64,000 nt of DNA. It comes from SHXR01 sp046160305 (GTDB lineage: Bacteria > Pseudomonadota > Gammaproteobacteria > Burkholderiales > SG8-39). The notes beneath the pieces are model-generated. The model saw nothing but the letters and a program-made list of their open reading frames with translations, was not told the origin of the DNA and made no database searches. Shown piece after piece: positions 51,880 through 61,233 of this stretch. The stretch's first letter is position 1. Every line of letters begins with the position of its first letter. A program made the translations under genes and the position numbers. Location of the stretch: contig JBJXGX010000176.1 of NCBI GenBank assembly GCA_046160305.1, forward strand, positions 1 to 64,000, in the 5' to 3' direction.

Positions 51880-54252
51880 TCATGCCACTTTGCGCTGCGG
51901 TGTTGCTTGTCTTGCGCGCTCGATGGCTTCCAGCACCTTGCGCGCGGTGAGCGGCGTTTCGTTCACCTCGACACCGAGATCCTTCAGCGCATCATTCACG
52001 CCATTGAAGATCACCGCGGGCGGGGCGATCGCTCCGCCTTCGCCCATGCCCTTGATCCCGAACAAGGTATATGGTGAGGGCGACTCGGTATGAAAAATTC
52101 GAATCGCAGGAACCTCGGTCGCACCGGGCAGCGTGTAGTCCATGAAGGTGGACGCAAGAGGCTGACCATTGGCGTCATACGGTGACTCTTCATACATCGC
52201 CGTGCCGATTCCCTGTGCGACACCGCCTAACGTTTGACCCTCCACCACCATCGGATTCACCAGGGTTCCGCAGTCTTCGACGATCACATAGTCGAGAATT
52301 TCGATGGCACCCAGCTCCGGATCAACCGCGATCACCGCACCGTGCGACGCATAGGTGAACGCGCCGGTATCGACCTTCGGCTTGTAGCCGACCGTCGCTT
52401 CGAGCCCGTCGCGATCGACGTCTACCGGCAAATGGTCCGGACGCAGATACCAGGCGGTGGCGATGTCCTTCAACGAGACGCGGCCGTTCGGTCCGATCAC
52501 TTCACTCTTCTCAAAGCGTGCTTCTTCGGGCTTGCATTGGAGAAGATGTGCGCCGATATGGATGTACCGCGGAATAAGTGTCTGGCATGCGCTGCCCACG
52601 GCGCCACCCGCCATGACGATACTGCGCGAAGCGTAGGTTCCGGTGGAAAATGGTGTGAGCCCGGTATCGCCGTGTACGACCCGAATGCGATCGATCGGTA
52701 CGCCGACCACTTCATGCGCCACCTGCGCGAGCGTTGTTTCCATCCCCTGACCATGCGAGTGCACGCCGACCCGCACCTCCAGGCCGCCATCCGGTGTGGT
52801 GCGTACCGTGGCCTGATCAAAGCCCGGAATCAGCGGCAGGCCCCATGAAGCAAAGACGCTCGTGCCGTGCGCCGATTGCTCGCAATAGCTCGCAAAGCCG
52901 ATGCCGATCAGACGACCGTCGGGCTCGCCTTGTTTCTTGCGTTCAAGCCAGGCGTCGTAGCCAAGCTTGTCGCGAACCATCGCCAGCGCGCGTGGATAGT
53001 CGCCGCTGTCGTAGTGCTTGCGGGTCACGTTGTTGTACGGCATCAGATGCGCTGGGACGAGATTCTCGTGGCGAACATCGTACGGATCGCGATCCACCGC
53101 GCGCGCGATCGCATCCATCACGAGCTCCATCGCAAAACACACGCCGGTCCGCGCCACGCCGCGATACGGGAGAAAGCCCGGCTTGTTGGTCGCCACACAG
53201 TAGGTCTTGCAGCGGTAGCCTTTGAATTCGTACGGACCGGGCAGGTTACCCATCGCCTGACCCGGCTCGAGGCCGATCGTAAAGGGCCAGTTCGAGTACG
53301 CGCCGCCATCGATGGTGATCTGGGCATCGAGCGCTAGCAGGCGCCCGCGCTGGTCGGCATAGGCGGTGACCTGGTAATGATGCTGGCGACAGTTCGCCCC
53401 CGCGGTGAGATGCTCGCGGCGATCTTCGACATAGCGAAACGGCTTTCGCTGGGTAAGGGCGAGCCATGCCACGCAAAGCTCCTCGGGCCAGAGCACGCAC
53501 TTCAATCCGAAGCCGCCACCGACATCAGGGGAGATCACCCGGATCATGCCTTCGTCGATGCCCAGAAACTGCGCGAGCCCGACGCGGATCACATGCGGGG
53601 CTTGCGTCGAGGTGTAGACCATGAGCTGACCGGCGCGATCATCCCAATGCGCGACGATCGCGCGGCCTTCCATCGGCACCATGGCCTGCCGCGCGAGATT
53701 GATCTCACGCGAGACGACGACGGTTGCTTTCTTCGATTCAGCGTCGAAATTGTTGTCGAAATCGAGCGTGAGGAACAGGTTGTCATTCCAGTCATCGTGG
53801 ACCCTCACACCCGCATCGAGACGCGCGCGATGCGCATCGACCAGAGCGGGCAGCTCGTCGATCTCGAACTCGATTTTTTCGGCGATGTCTTCGGCGTCCG
53901 CGCGCGTTTTTGCGACGACCATCGCGATCGGCTCGCCGACAAAACGGACCTTGCCATTGGCAAGTGGCGGCTGTCCCGCAAGCTTGTAAGTCGGCAAGGT
54001 CGAGGGTGCAACGATATCCGCGATCGCCTTGATGTCGGCGCGGGTGAACACGGCGGATTCGAACCCGGCGGGCTTCGTCACACGGCGCAGGATGCCATGG
54101 GCGATCGGGCTCCGCAGGAATGCGACTTCGCGTTGACCGGGTAGCACGATGTCCGAGACGAAGTTGCCGCGACCATGGAGATGGCGAAAATCTTCCTTGC
54201 GGGGAACGCGGGCGCCAATGCCTTGGCCGGGTTTGCCGTGGGGGGTGGTCAT
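51880..54252 (-). CDS. Molybdenum hydroxylase large subunit (CoxL/XdhA family)
   Basis: Catalytic subunit, 790 aa, binding molybdopterin-cytosine dinucleotide. Two-domain architecture: Ald_Xan_dh_C (about 20-135) and the long MoCo-binding domain. Motifs: RKEDFRHLHGRGNFVSD, VGEPIAMVVA, GGGFGLKCV, FLPYRGVARTG, GQGMETTLAQVAHE and the catalytic Glu in MGEGGAIAPPAV. The CO-dehydrogenase-specific AYRCSFR motif is absent, so hydroxylation of an aromatic or heteroaromatic ring or an aldehyde is more likely than CO oxidation. ATG 54252 is preferred over the upstream start by the family N-terminus. Confidence 0.9.
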   Translation of the reverse strand: MTTPHGKPGQGIGARVPRKEDFRHLHGRGNFVSDIVLPGQREVAFLRSPIAHGILRRVTKPAGFESAVFTRADIKAIADIVAPSTLPTYKLAGQPPLANGKVRFVGEPIAMVVAKTRADAEDIAEKIEFEIDELPALVDAHRARLDAGVRVHDDWNDNLFLTLDFDNNFDAESKKATVVVSREINLARQAMVPMEGRAIVAHWDDRAGQLMVYTSTQAPHVIRVGLAQFLGIDEGMIRVISPDVGGGFGLKCVLWPEELCVAWLALTQRKPFRYVEDRREHLTAGANCRQHHYQVTAYADQRGRLLALDAQITIDGGAYSNWPFTIGLEPGQAMGNLPGPYEFKGYRCKTYCVATNKPGFLPYRGVARTGVCFAMELVMDAIARAVDRDPYDVRHENLVPAHLMPYNNVTRKHYDSGDYPRALAMVRDKLGYDAWLERKKQGEPDGRLIGIGFASYCEQSAHGTSVFASWGLPLIPGFDQATVRTTPDGGLEVRVGVHSHGQGMETTLAQVAHEVVGVPIDRIRVVHGDTGLTPFSTGTYASRSIVMAGGAVGSACQTLIPRYIHIGAHLLQCKPEEARFEKSEVIGPNGRVSLKDIATAWYLRPDHLPVDVDRDGLEATVGYKPKVDTGAFTYASHGAVIAVDPELGAIEILDYVIVEDCGTLVNPMVVEGQTLGGVAQGIGTAMYEESPYDANGQPLASTFMDYTLPGATEVPAIRIFHTESPSPYTLFGIKGMGEGGAIAPPAVIFNGVNDALKDLGVEVNETPLTARKVLEAIERARQATPQRKVA

Positions 54253-54314
54253 GGGAGTCGATTCAAGGTTGGCTGTCCCGGACAATAATAGGTTTGCAAC
54301 TTTTGTCCGCCGAT

Positions 54315-54827
54315 CTAGACAGGCAGGACGAGATCGTTTGCGATCAATGTCGTGTCGTAAATGCAGCGTCGTTCGCTGATCAGCAGGCGGCCGTTGACCC
54401 GCCTGAATGTATCGTAGTACCGGCCGGCTTGCAGCAGGGTGGTCGGACCCTCCACCAGGGTCTGCAGCAATTGATAGTTCGATTGTGCGCGGATCTCGTC
54501 TGGCGTCACCGCGAGGATCAGCACGTTGGTCACGAAATGCTGCAGATAGCGCGGCGCGAACATCTGCGTATGGCGCACCGCGAATGCCCGATCGCGAATC
54601 ATGTCGCGGCCTTCGGCATAGACCAGTCCAACCGGAAGGTTAGCTTCCGCGTTTTCACGGGCCGTGATGAGGTAGAGGCAGTCGTTCGTGAAGAATTCCG
54701 GCCACTGCTCGATATTGCCAAGATCGAGAAGCTGACAATAGGCGGTGTGGAATTCCTCGACCTCCCATCGCGCTTCACGCGCCACGCGTACCTCGACGGA
54801 TTGCTGCTCGTAACCGGCGACCTTCAC
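54315..54827 (-). CDS. Ring-hydroxylating dioxygenase beta subunit
   Basis: Small subunit of a Rieske dioxygenase, 170 aa, with the NTF2-like fold: EVEEFHTAYCQLLDLGNIEQW, FFTNDCLYLITARENAEA and LISERRCIYDTTLIANDLV at the end. It stabilises the alpha-3 beta-3 enzyme and has no catalytic residues. It overlaps the alpha-subunit stop by 4 bases. Confidence 0.9.
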   Translation of the reverse strand: MKVAGYEQQSVEVRVAREARWEVEEFHTAYCQLLDLGNIEQWPEFFTNDCLYLITARENAEANLPVGLVYAEGRDMIRDRAFAVRHTQMFAPRYLQHFVTNVLILAVTPDEIRAQSNYQLLQTLVEGPTTLLQAGRYYDTFRRVNGRLLISERRCIYDTTLIANDLVLPV

Positions 54828-56116
54828 AGCGCCATCACCTCGCGGTAGTGCCGGTACATCGCGCGGATCGCCGATTCACTGATGATGCCGCCGGTGCCTT
54901 CGGTCTTGCCGCCCAGCTTGAGCACACCCCGATCGCTCGATGAGCGTCGAACGCCCTCCTGCAGGAACTTGATGGCTTCGTTGTCTTCGAGACCAAGAAA
55001 GCCGGAGGGCCCCATCAGATTGCTTTGACGGAGGCGGTGACGCGTCATTTCTTCGGTGTCCGATTCGTAGCCGAACATGGTCCAGATCATGATCTGGCTG
55101 TTCGGGCCATTGGGGACGATCTGCCGTACGCCCAGGGTATTCAACTCGCGCTGGACGATCAAGTTCGGCCAGATGGTTTGCATCGTCACCGTCCAGGGCG
55201 AATCGAACTCCGGAATGAATTCAAGGAATCGAGGGTCGGCCAGCGCCAAGTCGGTGCGATAGGCCCGCATCTCTTTCGCACTGCTGGCATCGACCACCTT
55301 GCTGACATCGTCGGGTCTGCGCGAGGCCATCGTGCCATGGCGTCCACTCGGATCCGCAATCATCTCGGTCTTGCTGCCCGCGACCAGCAGCCCGAAGGTC
55401 ACCAGGAACGAGTGAAGCAGGGTCGCGTGATACGGATCCTTGAGATTCTCGTGATAGAGCTTCCAGTTGCCCGGTAATTCATTGCGGTAGTAGCCAAGGA
55501 TCTTGAGCCTGCGATCCTTGAACACTACCGCGAAGTCTTTCAATACTTCTTCGCCCAGGTATTGCTCGACCGGCTCCATGTCGCGGGCGAAGGTGGCGAA
55601 TACCACCCCATGCAGGCATTGAACCTTCAGCTTGCGAAGGTTGTGCTGGTCGTTGCGAAAATCGGCGGGCATTCCGCTATCCGCTTCGCCTTTGATGCCG
55701 CGCCTGAACGGAACGCCCTGCAAATCGCCGCGCAAATCGTAGGTCCACTGGTGATAGGGACAGACGAACTCGCTCGTATTGCCACGCGAGTGGCGACAGA
55801 ATTCGACGCCCCGGTGCGCGCAGCGATTCTCGAACACATGCACAGCGCCCGCTTCGTCACGCGCAACGACGACTGGTGTCGGGCCGACATACGAGCGTTT
55901 GAAGTCACCGGTCTTCGGTATCTCCGCTTCCAGTGCAACGAAGCTCCAGCTCCGCCCGTGGAAGATGCGCTCCATTTCGCGATCGTAGATCCACTCGCTC
56001 GTATAGAGCCAGTCCGGGACGGCCGCCAACCCTTCGGCGGGCCATTCATACGATGCCGGCTCGCGCTCCTTCTGAGTGGAGCCCAAGGGATGAATCACGG
56101 TGTCGGTGCTGAACAT
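54824..56116 (-). CDS. Rieske ring-hydroxylating dioxygenase alpha subunit
   Basis: Catalytic subunit, 430 aa. The Rieske [2Fe-2S] ligands are in CAHRGVEFC and CPYHQWTYD (C-x-H ... C-x-x-H). The mononuclear iron site appears as HENLKDPYHATLLHSF with two histidines, plus a later aspartate. It adds two oxygens to an aromatic ring; the reductase and ferredoxin are not encoded nearby. ATG 56116 is chosen since the longer frame adds residues read from the neighbouring gap. Substrate class cannot be read; biphenyl- or benzoate-type relatives are both possible. Confidence 0.9.
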   Translation of the reverse strand: MFSTDTVIHPLGSTQKEREPASYEWPAEGLAAVPDWLYTSEWIYDREMERIFHGRSWSFVALEAEIPKTGDFKRSYVGPTPVVVARDEAGAVHVFENRCAHRGVEFCRHSRGNTSEFVCPYHQWTYDLRGDLQGVPFRRGIKGEADSGMPADFRNDQHNLRKLKVQCLHGVVFATFARDMEPVEQYLGEEVLKDFAVVFKDRRLKILGYYRNELPGNWKLYHENLKDPYHATLLHSFLVTFGLLVAGSKTEMIADPSGRHGTMASRRPDDVSKVVDASSAKEMRAYRTDLALADPRFLEFIPEFDSPWTVTMQTIWPNLIVQRELNTLGVRQIVPNGPNSQIMIWTMFGYESDTEEMTRHRLRQSNLMGPSGFLGLEDNEAIKFLQEGVRRSSSDRGVLKLGGKTEGTGGIISESAIRAMYRHYREVMAL

Positions 56117-56177
56117 TGCGATGCTCCAATGTTGCCGGGAATCGGCGCCACGGCGCCGCGGCGCCCACGCCTCAAAC

Positions 56178-57170
56178 TCAGATCTTAGCCAAATCGAACG
56201 TCGATGGGGCGAACAGTTCTTCCGCGGCGACCCGTCGCTTGGAGAGCCCCTGGTCATGGTGATAACCAAGAAAGGTGTCAAGAGTCCTGCGATTCTCGTT
56301 GAAGCCATAGGGCCAGAAATCCTCTCCCATGACGCGAACGGTTTCCTGATAGTGGTCGACCGCCCAGGGCAGATTGATCATCAACTGGGTGAGTTCGTAG
56401 AGCTCCTTGATCGCAACCTTTTTCGCGGCGAGAAACGCGTTGTAGATATTGACCGCGAGCCAGGGATATTGTTCGACCAAAGACTTCCGGATACCGATGA
56501 GATGCATGATCGGAAAGATCCCGGTGCGCTGAAAGTATGCTTGCTCGACGGTCTTGAAATCTGGAAACAGCCGATCGACATTGGGCACCTTGCGATCGAA
56601 GCAGGACGGCGCGCGTGCGGTGATCATCGCGTCGATCTCGCCCGCTTCGAGCATGCCGGAGAGCGTCTTGTCGTCGGGTAACTGCAGGAGCTCGACACCA
56701 GAGGGAAGCTGAATGGGGGATCGCTCGCCCCGACCGGGTTCTTCGATGCCGCCGCGGCGCCAGCGGATTTCTTCGGGTTTCACGCCGTAGTCGTCCTTCA
56801 GGGTGCCGCGGATCCAGACGTTGGCGGTAATCTGGTATTCGGGCAGGCCGACGATCTTGCCGCGAAGATCCTGCGGCGTCTTGATGCCGCGATCGGTGCG
56901 CACATAGATGCCGCTATGTCTGAACACGCGCGATACGAAAGCGGGAATGCCGATGTAGTGATGCTCGCCGCGCGATATCGTGGCCGAATGGCTCGACAGC
57001 GACAACTCGCAGATATCGAACTCCTGATACTTGAACGCACGGTGGAAGCATTCTTCGGCGCCAACCGCGAGCGGCACGAGATCGACACCTTCGATCGGTG
57101 TTCTGCCCTGGAAGATTGCCTTGGTTCGATCGTAGTCGCAGACGGCGAGCGTGAGTTTTAGTTTTGACAT
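56178..57170 (-). CDS. 4,5-Dihydroxyphthalate decarboxylase-like protein
   Basis: A 330-residue protein with a periplasmic-binding-protein fold but no signal peptide, as in 4,5-dihydroxyphthalate decarboxylase (Pht5). Features: LKLTLAVCDYDRTKAIFQGR, ICELSLSSHSATISRGEHHY (core ELSLSSHSAT), GLPEYQITANVWIRGTL, and FPIMHLIGIRKSL. Next to a Rieske dioxygenase and an amidase this points to removal of a carboxylate from a dihydroxylated ring. It could alternatively bind a ligand as an intracellular NMT1-like protein. The gap of 61 bases to the dioxygenase suggests one operon. Confidence 0.82.
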   Translation of the reverse strand: MSKLKLTLAVCDYDRTKAIFQGRTPIEGVDLVPLAVGAEECFHRAFKYQEFDICELSLSSHSATISRGEHHYIGIPAFVSRVFRHSGIYVRTDRGIKTPQDLRGKIVGLPEYQITANVWIRGTLKDDYGVKPEEIRWRRGGIEEPGRGERSPIQLPSGVELLQLPDDKTLSGMLEAGEIDAMITARAPSCFDRKVPNVDRLFPDFKTVEQAYFQRTGIFPIMHLIGIRKSLVEQYPWLAVNIYNAFLAAKKVAIKELYELTQLMINLPWAVDHYQETVRVMGEDFWPYGFNENRRTLDTFLGYHHDQGLSKRRVAAEELFAPSTFDLAKI

Positions 57171-57188
57171 GCTGGTTCTCGACGGTGG

Positions 57189-58619
57189 TCAAGCGGGTGC
57201 GCCCGCCGGAATCCGGTCGGCCCAGGGTTGATGGTCTTCAATGATCTTTGTCAGCCGTAGCAAATCGACGTCCGAATAGAGCCGCCCGACCAGTTGAATG
57301 CCTACCGGGATACCCGCTTCCGTGAATCCGGCTGGTACGCTGATGGCCGGATGCCCGGTGAGATTGAAGACGTTCAGATAGGGCGCCAACACCGCGCGTA
57401 GTTCGCCGGCAACCTTGCCGTTGATCGCAATGGGCGAATCGCCTTTGGCATTACCAGCGATGCTCGCTACCGTCGTGACCGGCGTGGCGATCCAGTCGAA
57501 CGCCTGAAACCAGGATTGTACGAGCTTGAAGTATGCCGTGCGCTTGTAGATGGCTGCGTTCAACTCCTTGCCGGAAATCGCGGCGCCTGCGCGCAGTCCG
57601 ACAACGAATCCGGGGTCCATCATCTTCGCGGTGGCATCATCGGGCAGCGCGAATCGACCGGCCCAATTCACCTGCTGCAGGACACGCCATGTCGGGCCCG
57701 CGCCTTCGAAGGGTTCGATGACCGTTGCGATCTTGGCGCCACGGGCTTTCAGAATTTCAAGCGTTCGTTCGCACAGTATCCGCACTTCATCGTCGAGCGC
57801 CGCATTGCCAAGCAGCGGGCGCCACGCGATGCGGCAGCGATCGAGCGCAAGGGATTCCGCCAGCATTGCCGAAGCGTGCGTTGGCGCAACACCGATCGAC
57901 AAGGGATCGGTCGGATCTTCGCCTGACACGACATCAAGCGCGGCCGCCATATCGCCTACCGTGCGCGTGATGAGACCCATGTGGATGAAATTGCCAAACC
58001 CGTCGGGGAAGAGCTCGTACGGTATGAGGCCCATCGAAGGTTTGATCCCGACCACGCCACAGAGTGCCGCAGGGACGCGGGTCGAGGCGCCCGCATCGGT
58101 GGTGAGTGCAATCGGACCAAGACCTGCCGCCACCGCGACCGCCGCGCCGCTGCTCGATCCGCCCGGGCTGAGATCGAGGTTCCATGGATTGCGGGTCGTT
58201 CCGGTCAGCGGTGAATCGCCGAGCAAACTCGAAGCAAACTCGGGAAGCGTGGTCTTGCCCACCATTACCGCCCCCGCGGCCCGGAGCCTGCGAACGGCGA
58301 CGCCTTCGGTCTGCGCCATGTTCGTGGCGAGCGTCTTCGATCCGAACGTGGTTCGCACACCAAGCGTTTCGATATTGTCCTTGACCGAAAATGGCACGCC
58401 ACGTAGCGGCAGGGATGCGTCCGCGTTGTCGAGCGCGCTTGCATCGCGCGACGCGTCTGCATGAGCGACCGTCACGAATGCATTCAGGCTCGCCTGGGTG
58501 GTGTCGATGCGCGCCAGGCACTCGGCGGCTACCCCGGATGGTTTGACCTGTCCGTCGCGAACCAGTCGCGCGATATCCAATGCGGAGCGAATGCGTGCGC
58601 CGTCGCGCATGACCTTCAT
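57189..58619 (-). CDS. Amidase (amidase signature family)
   Basis: Amidase-signature hydrolase, 476 aa. The Ser-cisSer-Lys triad can be placed: Lys in PFSVKDNIET (about 82), the cis-Ser in SPGGSSSGAAVAVAAGLG (about 160), and the Ser nucleophile in TDAGASTRVPAALCG (about 180), though GAST replaces the more usual GGSI. It would free an acid from an amide, giving ammonia. First gene of the leftward catabolic cluster; start ATG 58619 follows GAGGAAAT. Its low spacing (18 bases) to the decarboxylase-like gene supports a common transcript. Confidence 0.88.
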   Translation of the reverse strand: MKVMRDGARIRSALDIARLVRDGQVKPSGVAAECLARIDTTQASLNAFVTVAHADASRDASALDNADASLPLRGVPFSVKDNIETLGVRTTFGSKTLATNMAQTEGVAVRRLRAAGAVMVGKTTLPEFASSLLGDSPLTGTTRNPWNLDLSPGGSSSGAAVAVAAGLGPIALTTDAGASTRVPAALCGVVGIKPSMGLIPYELFPDGFGNFIHMGLITRTVGDMAAALDVVSGEDPTDPLSIGVAPTHASAMLAESLALDRCRIAWRPLLGNAALDDEVRILCERTLEILKARGAKIATVIEPFEGAGPTWRVLQQVNWAGRFALPDDATAKMMDPGFVVGLRAGAAISGKELNAAIYKRTAYFKLVQSWFQAFDWIATPVTTVASIAGNAKGDSPIAINGKVAGELRAVLAPYLNVFNLTGHPAISVPAGFTEAGIPVGIQLVGRLYSDVDLLRLTKIIEDHQPWADRIPAGAPA

Positions 58620-58807
58620 CAGTATTTCCTCCCGAATCAATGTTGCAAGGTTACTGCACGACGATCGCCGGTGCAGGCCTCTCGTTGGCGAATGCGTGGG
58701 ATGCCGTTCCCGCATCGCCTCGTGCATGCGATGCCACATTCAGGCAGTATCACGGCCGCTTCGCTCAGGTGGGCGGAGGGCTTATTAATAATACGAGCGG
58801 TTCCACT

Positions 58808-59887
58808 ATGCGCCTTTCACGTCTCATTTGGATAGTCCTCATCGCCCTTGGCGGCTACTGGATCGTCGACAAGGTCTACACCCGGGTCTTCCTGACGGCT
58901 ACCGAGCCCCGCGTTGTGACGCCGCGCGGGACGCTTGCCGATCAGGAAAAGAGCGTCATCGAGTTGTTCGAGAATGCCGCGCCGTCAGTGGCGTACATCT
59001 ATACTGAAACGCTGCAGCGCAAAGGCATGTCGGGCGTCAATGTGGCGCAGGGTGCGGGATCCGGATTCGTGTGGGACAAGGCGGGGCATGTCGTCACCAA
59101 CTTCCATGTCGTGGAGGGCGCCAATCGCATCAATGTTCAGCTTGACGTCGGCAAGTCGATTCGCGCGACCTTGGTGGGTGCAGCACCGGAATACGACCTG
59201 GCTGTTGTTCGCATCACCGAGTTGCCACCCGAATTGCGACCGATTCCGGTTGGTTCTTCGAGCGAGTTGAAGATCGGCCAATCGGTCTTCGCGATCGGCA
59301 ATCCGTTCGGATTGTCGCGTACGCTGACGACCGGCATCGTGAGCGCGCTCGATCGCCAATTGCCTACATCGGAGATTCGCGAGATCTCCGGCGTCATCCA
59401 GACCGATGCGGCGATCAACCCAGGCAACTCAGGTGGACCGTTACTCGATTCCGCGGGACGTCTGATTGGTGTGAATACCGCGATTGCCTCGGAATCCGGT
59501 TCGTCGTCAGGCGTGGGTTTCTCGATTCCGGTCGATCTGGTCAACCGTATCGTTCCCGAGCTCATCAAACGCGGTAAGGCGCCGCGGCCCGGTATCGGCA
59601 TCATGGCGCTGCACCAGTCCCTGACGGCGCGGGAAGGGATCGTCGGCGTGGTGATCGTTGGCGTCGCCCCCAATTCCCCCGCGGCGCAAGGCGGAATCAT
59701 GGCGTTCGACCTTCGAACGGGTGAAGTCGGGGATATCGTGGTAGCGGTCAATGGTCAACCCGTGGGCAATGTCACGGCTTTCGTGAGTGCACTCGATCGA
59801 GCCGGCATCGGGAACGAAGTGGAGCTGACGATTCGCCGTGGCGACGAGGAACGAAAAGTAAAAGTACGGATCGTAGATGTGTCGTAG
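58808..59887 (+). CDS. HtrA-type periplasmic serine protease
   Basis: Trypsin-like protease/chaperone of the DegS/DegQ class, 359 aa. N-terminal membrane helix (about 6-24), catalytic triad in VVTNFHVVEG (His), APEYDLAVVRI (Asp) and NPGNSGGPLLD (Ser), and one C-terminal PDZ domain (about 262-355). With an anchor and only one PDZ it resembles DegS/MucD-like regulators more than DegP. ATG 58808 is chosen over the longer frame because it puts the helix first. Divergent from the amidase gene. Confidence 0.9.
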   Translation: MRLSRLIWIVLIALGGYWIVDKVYTRVFLTATEPRVVTPRGTLADQEKSVIELFENAAPSVAYIYTETLQRKGMSGVNVAQGAGSGFVWDKAGHVVTNFHVVEGANRINVQLDVGKSIRATLVGAAPEYDLAVVRITELPPELRPIPVGSSSELKIGQSVFAIGNPFGLSRTLTTGIVSALDRQLPTSEIREISGVIQTDAAINPGNSGGPLLDSAGRLIGVNTAIASESGSSSGVGFSIPVDLVNRIVPELIKRGKAPRPGIGIMALHQSLTAREGIVGVVIVGVAPNSPAAQGGIMAFDLRTGEVGDIVVAVNGQPVGNVTAFVSALDRAGIGNEVELTIRRGDEERKVKVRIVDVS

Positions 59888-60072
59888 CGGATCGTACGTG
59901 CGTCGCAACGATGAACAAGCGCCCAGTCAAATCATGAGTTCGATGCATGGCGCCCGCCACGGCGCAGATGCCCTCCGCTAAATTTTGCCGCTAGACGTTG
60001 CGGGGGACTTGTTCCTTGTCGACCGTAGCACCACGTCCGTACCGTTCCCGGATTACGGTGGAGGGTTGAACC

Positions 60073-61218
60073 ATGCAGATCGGGGTTCCAAAAGAAATCA
60101 AGGTCCACGAATACCGGGTCGGGCTGACACCGGCCTCGGTACGGGAGCTGATTCGCCGCGGCCATGCGGTCATGGTCGAGAAAAACGCGGGACTTGGCAT
60201 CGGTGTTGACGACGCGGCATACCGCGCGGTCGGTGCGACCGTCGCAGAGTCTGCCGATGAAGTCTTCGCGCGCGCCGAGCTCATCGTAAAGGTGAAGGAA
60301 CCGCAGGCGATCGAGCGCAAGCGCCTGCGTTCGGGCCAAACGCTTTTCACCTATCTTCATCTTGCGCCCGATCTCGCGCAGACCCAGGATCTGCTGGACA
60401 GTGGCGCCACCTGCATCGCCTATGAAACCGTCACCGCCGCGGGGGGTGGACTGCCACTGCTGCAACCGATGTCGGAAGTGGCGGGTCGCATGTCGATCCA
60501 GGCGGGTGCGAAGGCGCTCGAGAAGGAATCCGGCGGGCGGGGCGTGCTGCTACCCGGCGTACCCGGAGTTGCGCCGGGGAAAGTCGTCATCCTGGGTGGC
60601 GGCGTAGTGGGTGCGAACGCTGCGTATGTGGCGGCCGGGATGGGCGCGGATGTGGTGGTGATCGATCGCTCGGTCGATGTTCTGCGACGGCTCAATGAGC
60701 GATTCGGAGCGCGGGTCACTACCGTGCTCGGCAATGTCGATACGATCGAGCAGCATGTGCTGGCCGCCGACCTCGTGATCGGTGCGGTGCTGGTCGCGGG
60801 TGCTTCAGCGCCCCGACTGGTCACGCGCGCGATGGTGTCCAGAATGCAGCGGGGGGCGGTCATCGTCGATGTCGCGATCGATCAAGGCGGCTGCGTCGAA
60901 ACAGCACGGCCGACGACCCACGCGGATCCGACCTATGTGACCGACGGCGTCGTCCATTATTGCGTCGCCAACATGCCGGGCGCGGTACCGCGCACCTCCA
61001 CGTTCGCCCTCAACAACGCCACGTTGGCGTTCGTATTGGCATTGGCTGACTACGGTATCCACGACGCGCTCCGCCGCGATCCACACCTGCTCAACGGCCT
61101 CAACGTGATGGCGGGCCATGTTACGCACCCGGCGGTCGCCGATGCATTAGGGATGCGCGCGCAGGCCCCGCTTGCATGGTTGGATCGACAATCCGCCGCG
61201 CAAGTAACGATCGGCTAG
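60073..61218 (+). CDS. ald: Alanine dehydrogenase
   Basis: NAD-dependent alanine dehydrogenase, 381 aa, converting L-alanine and pyruvate with ammonia. Catalytic residues match the family numbering: Arg15 (EYRVGLTP), Lys75 (KVKEP), His96 (TYLHLAP) and Asp in VDVAIDQGGC. The Rossmann motif is ILGGGVVGANAAYVAAGMGA. At 381 aa it is slightly longer than the common 371. ATG 60073 gives the family start MQIGVPKEIK. It converges with the GGT gene (15-base gap). Confidence 0.94.
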   Translation: MQIGVPKEIKVHEYRVGLTPASVRELIRRGHAVMVEKNAGLGIGVDDAAYRAVGATVAESADEVFARAELIVKVKEPQAIERKRLRSGQTLFTYLHLAPDLAQTQDLLDSGATCIAYETVTAAGGGLPLLQPMSEVAGRMSIQAGAKALEKESGGRGVLLPGVPGVAPGKVVILGGGVVGANAAYVAAGMGADVVVIDRSVDVLRRLNERFGARVTTVLGNVDTIEQHVLAADLVIGAVLVAGASAPRLVTRAMVSRMQRGAVIVDVAIDQGGCVETARPTTHADPTYVTDGVVHYCVANMPGAVPRTSTFALNNATLAFVLALADYGIHDALRRDPHLLNGLNVMAGHVTHPAVADALGMRAQAPLAWLDRQSAAQVTIG

Positions 61219-61233
61219 GAAACGCGCGCCGAT

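Noticed and set aside
51880..54252. Carbon monoxide dehydrogenase
   Set aside because: The CO-dehydrogenase active-site loop (AYRCSFR) is not present, and the neighbours are aromatic-catabolic, so CO oxidation is unlikely.
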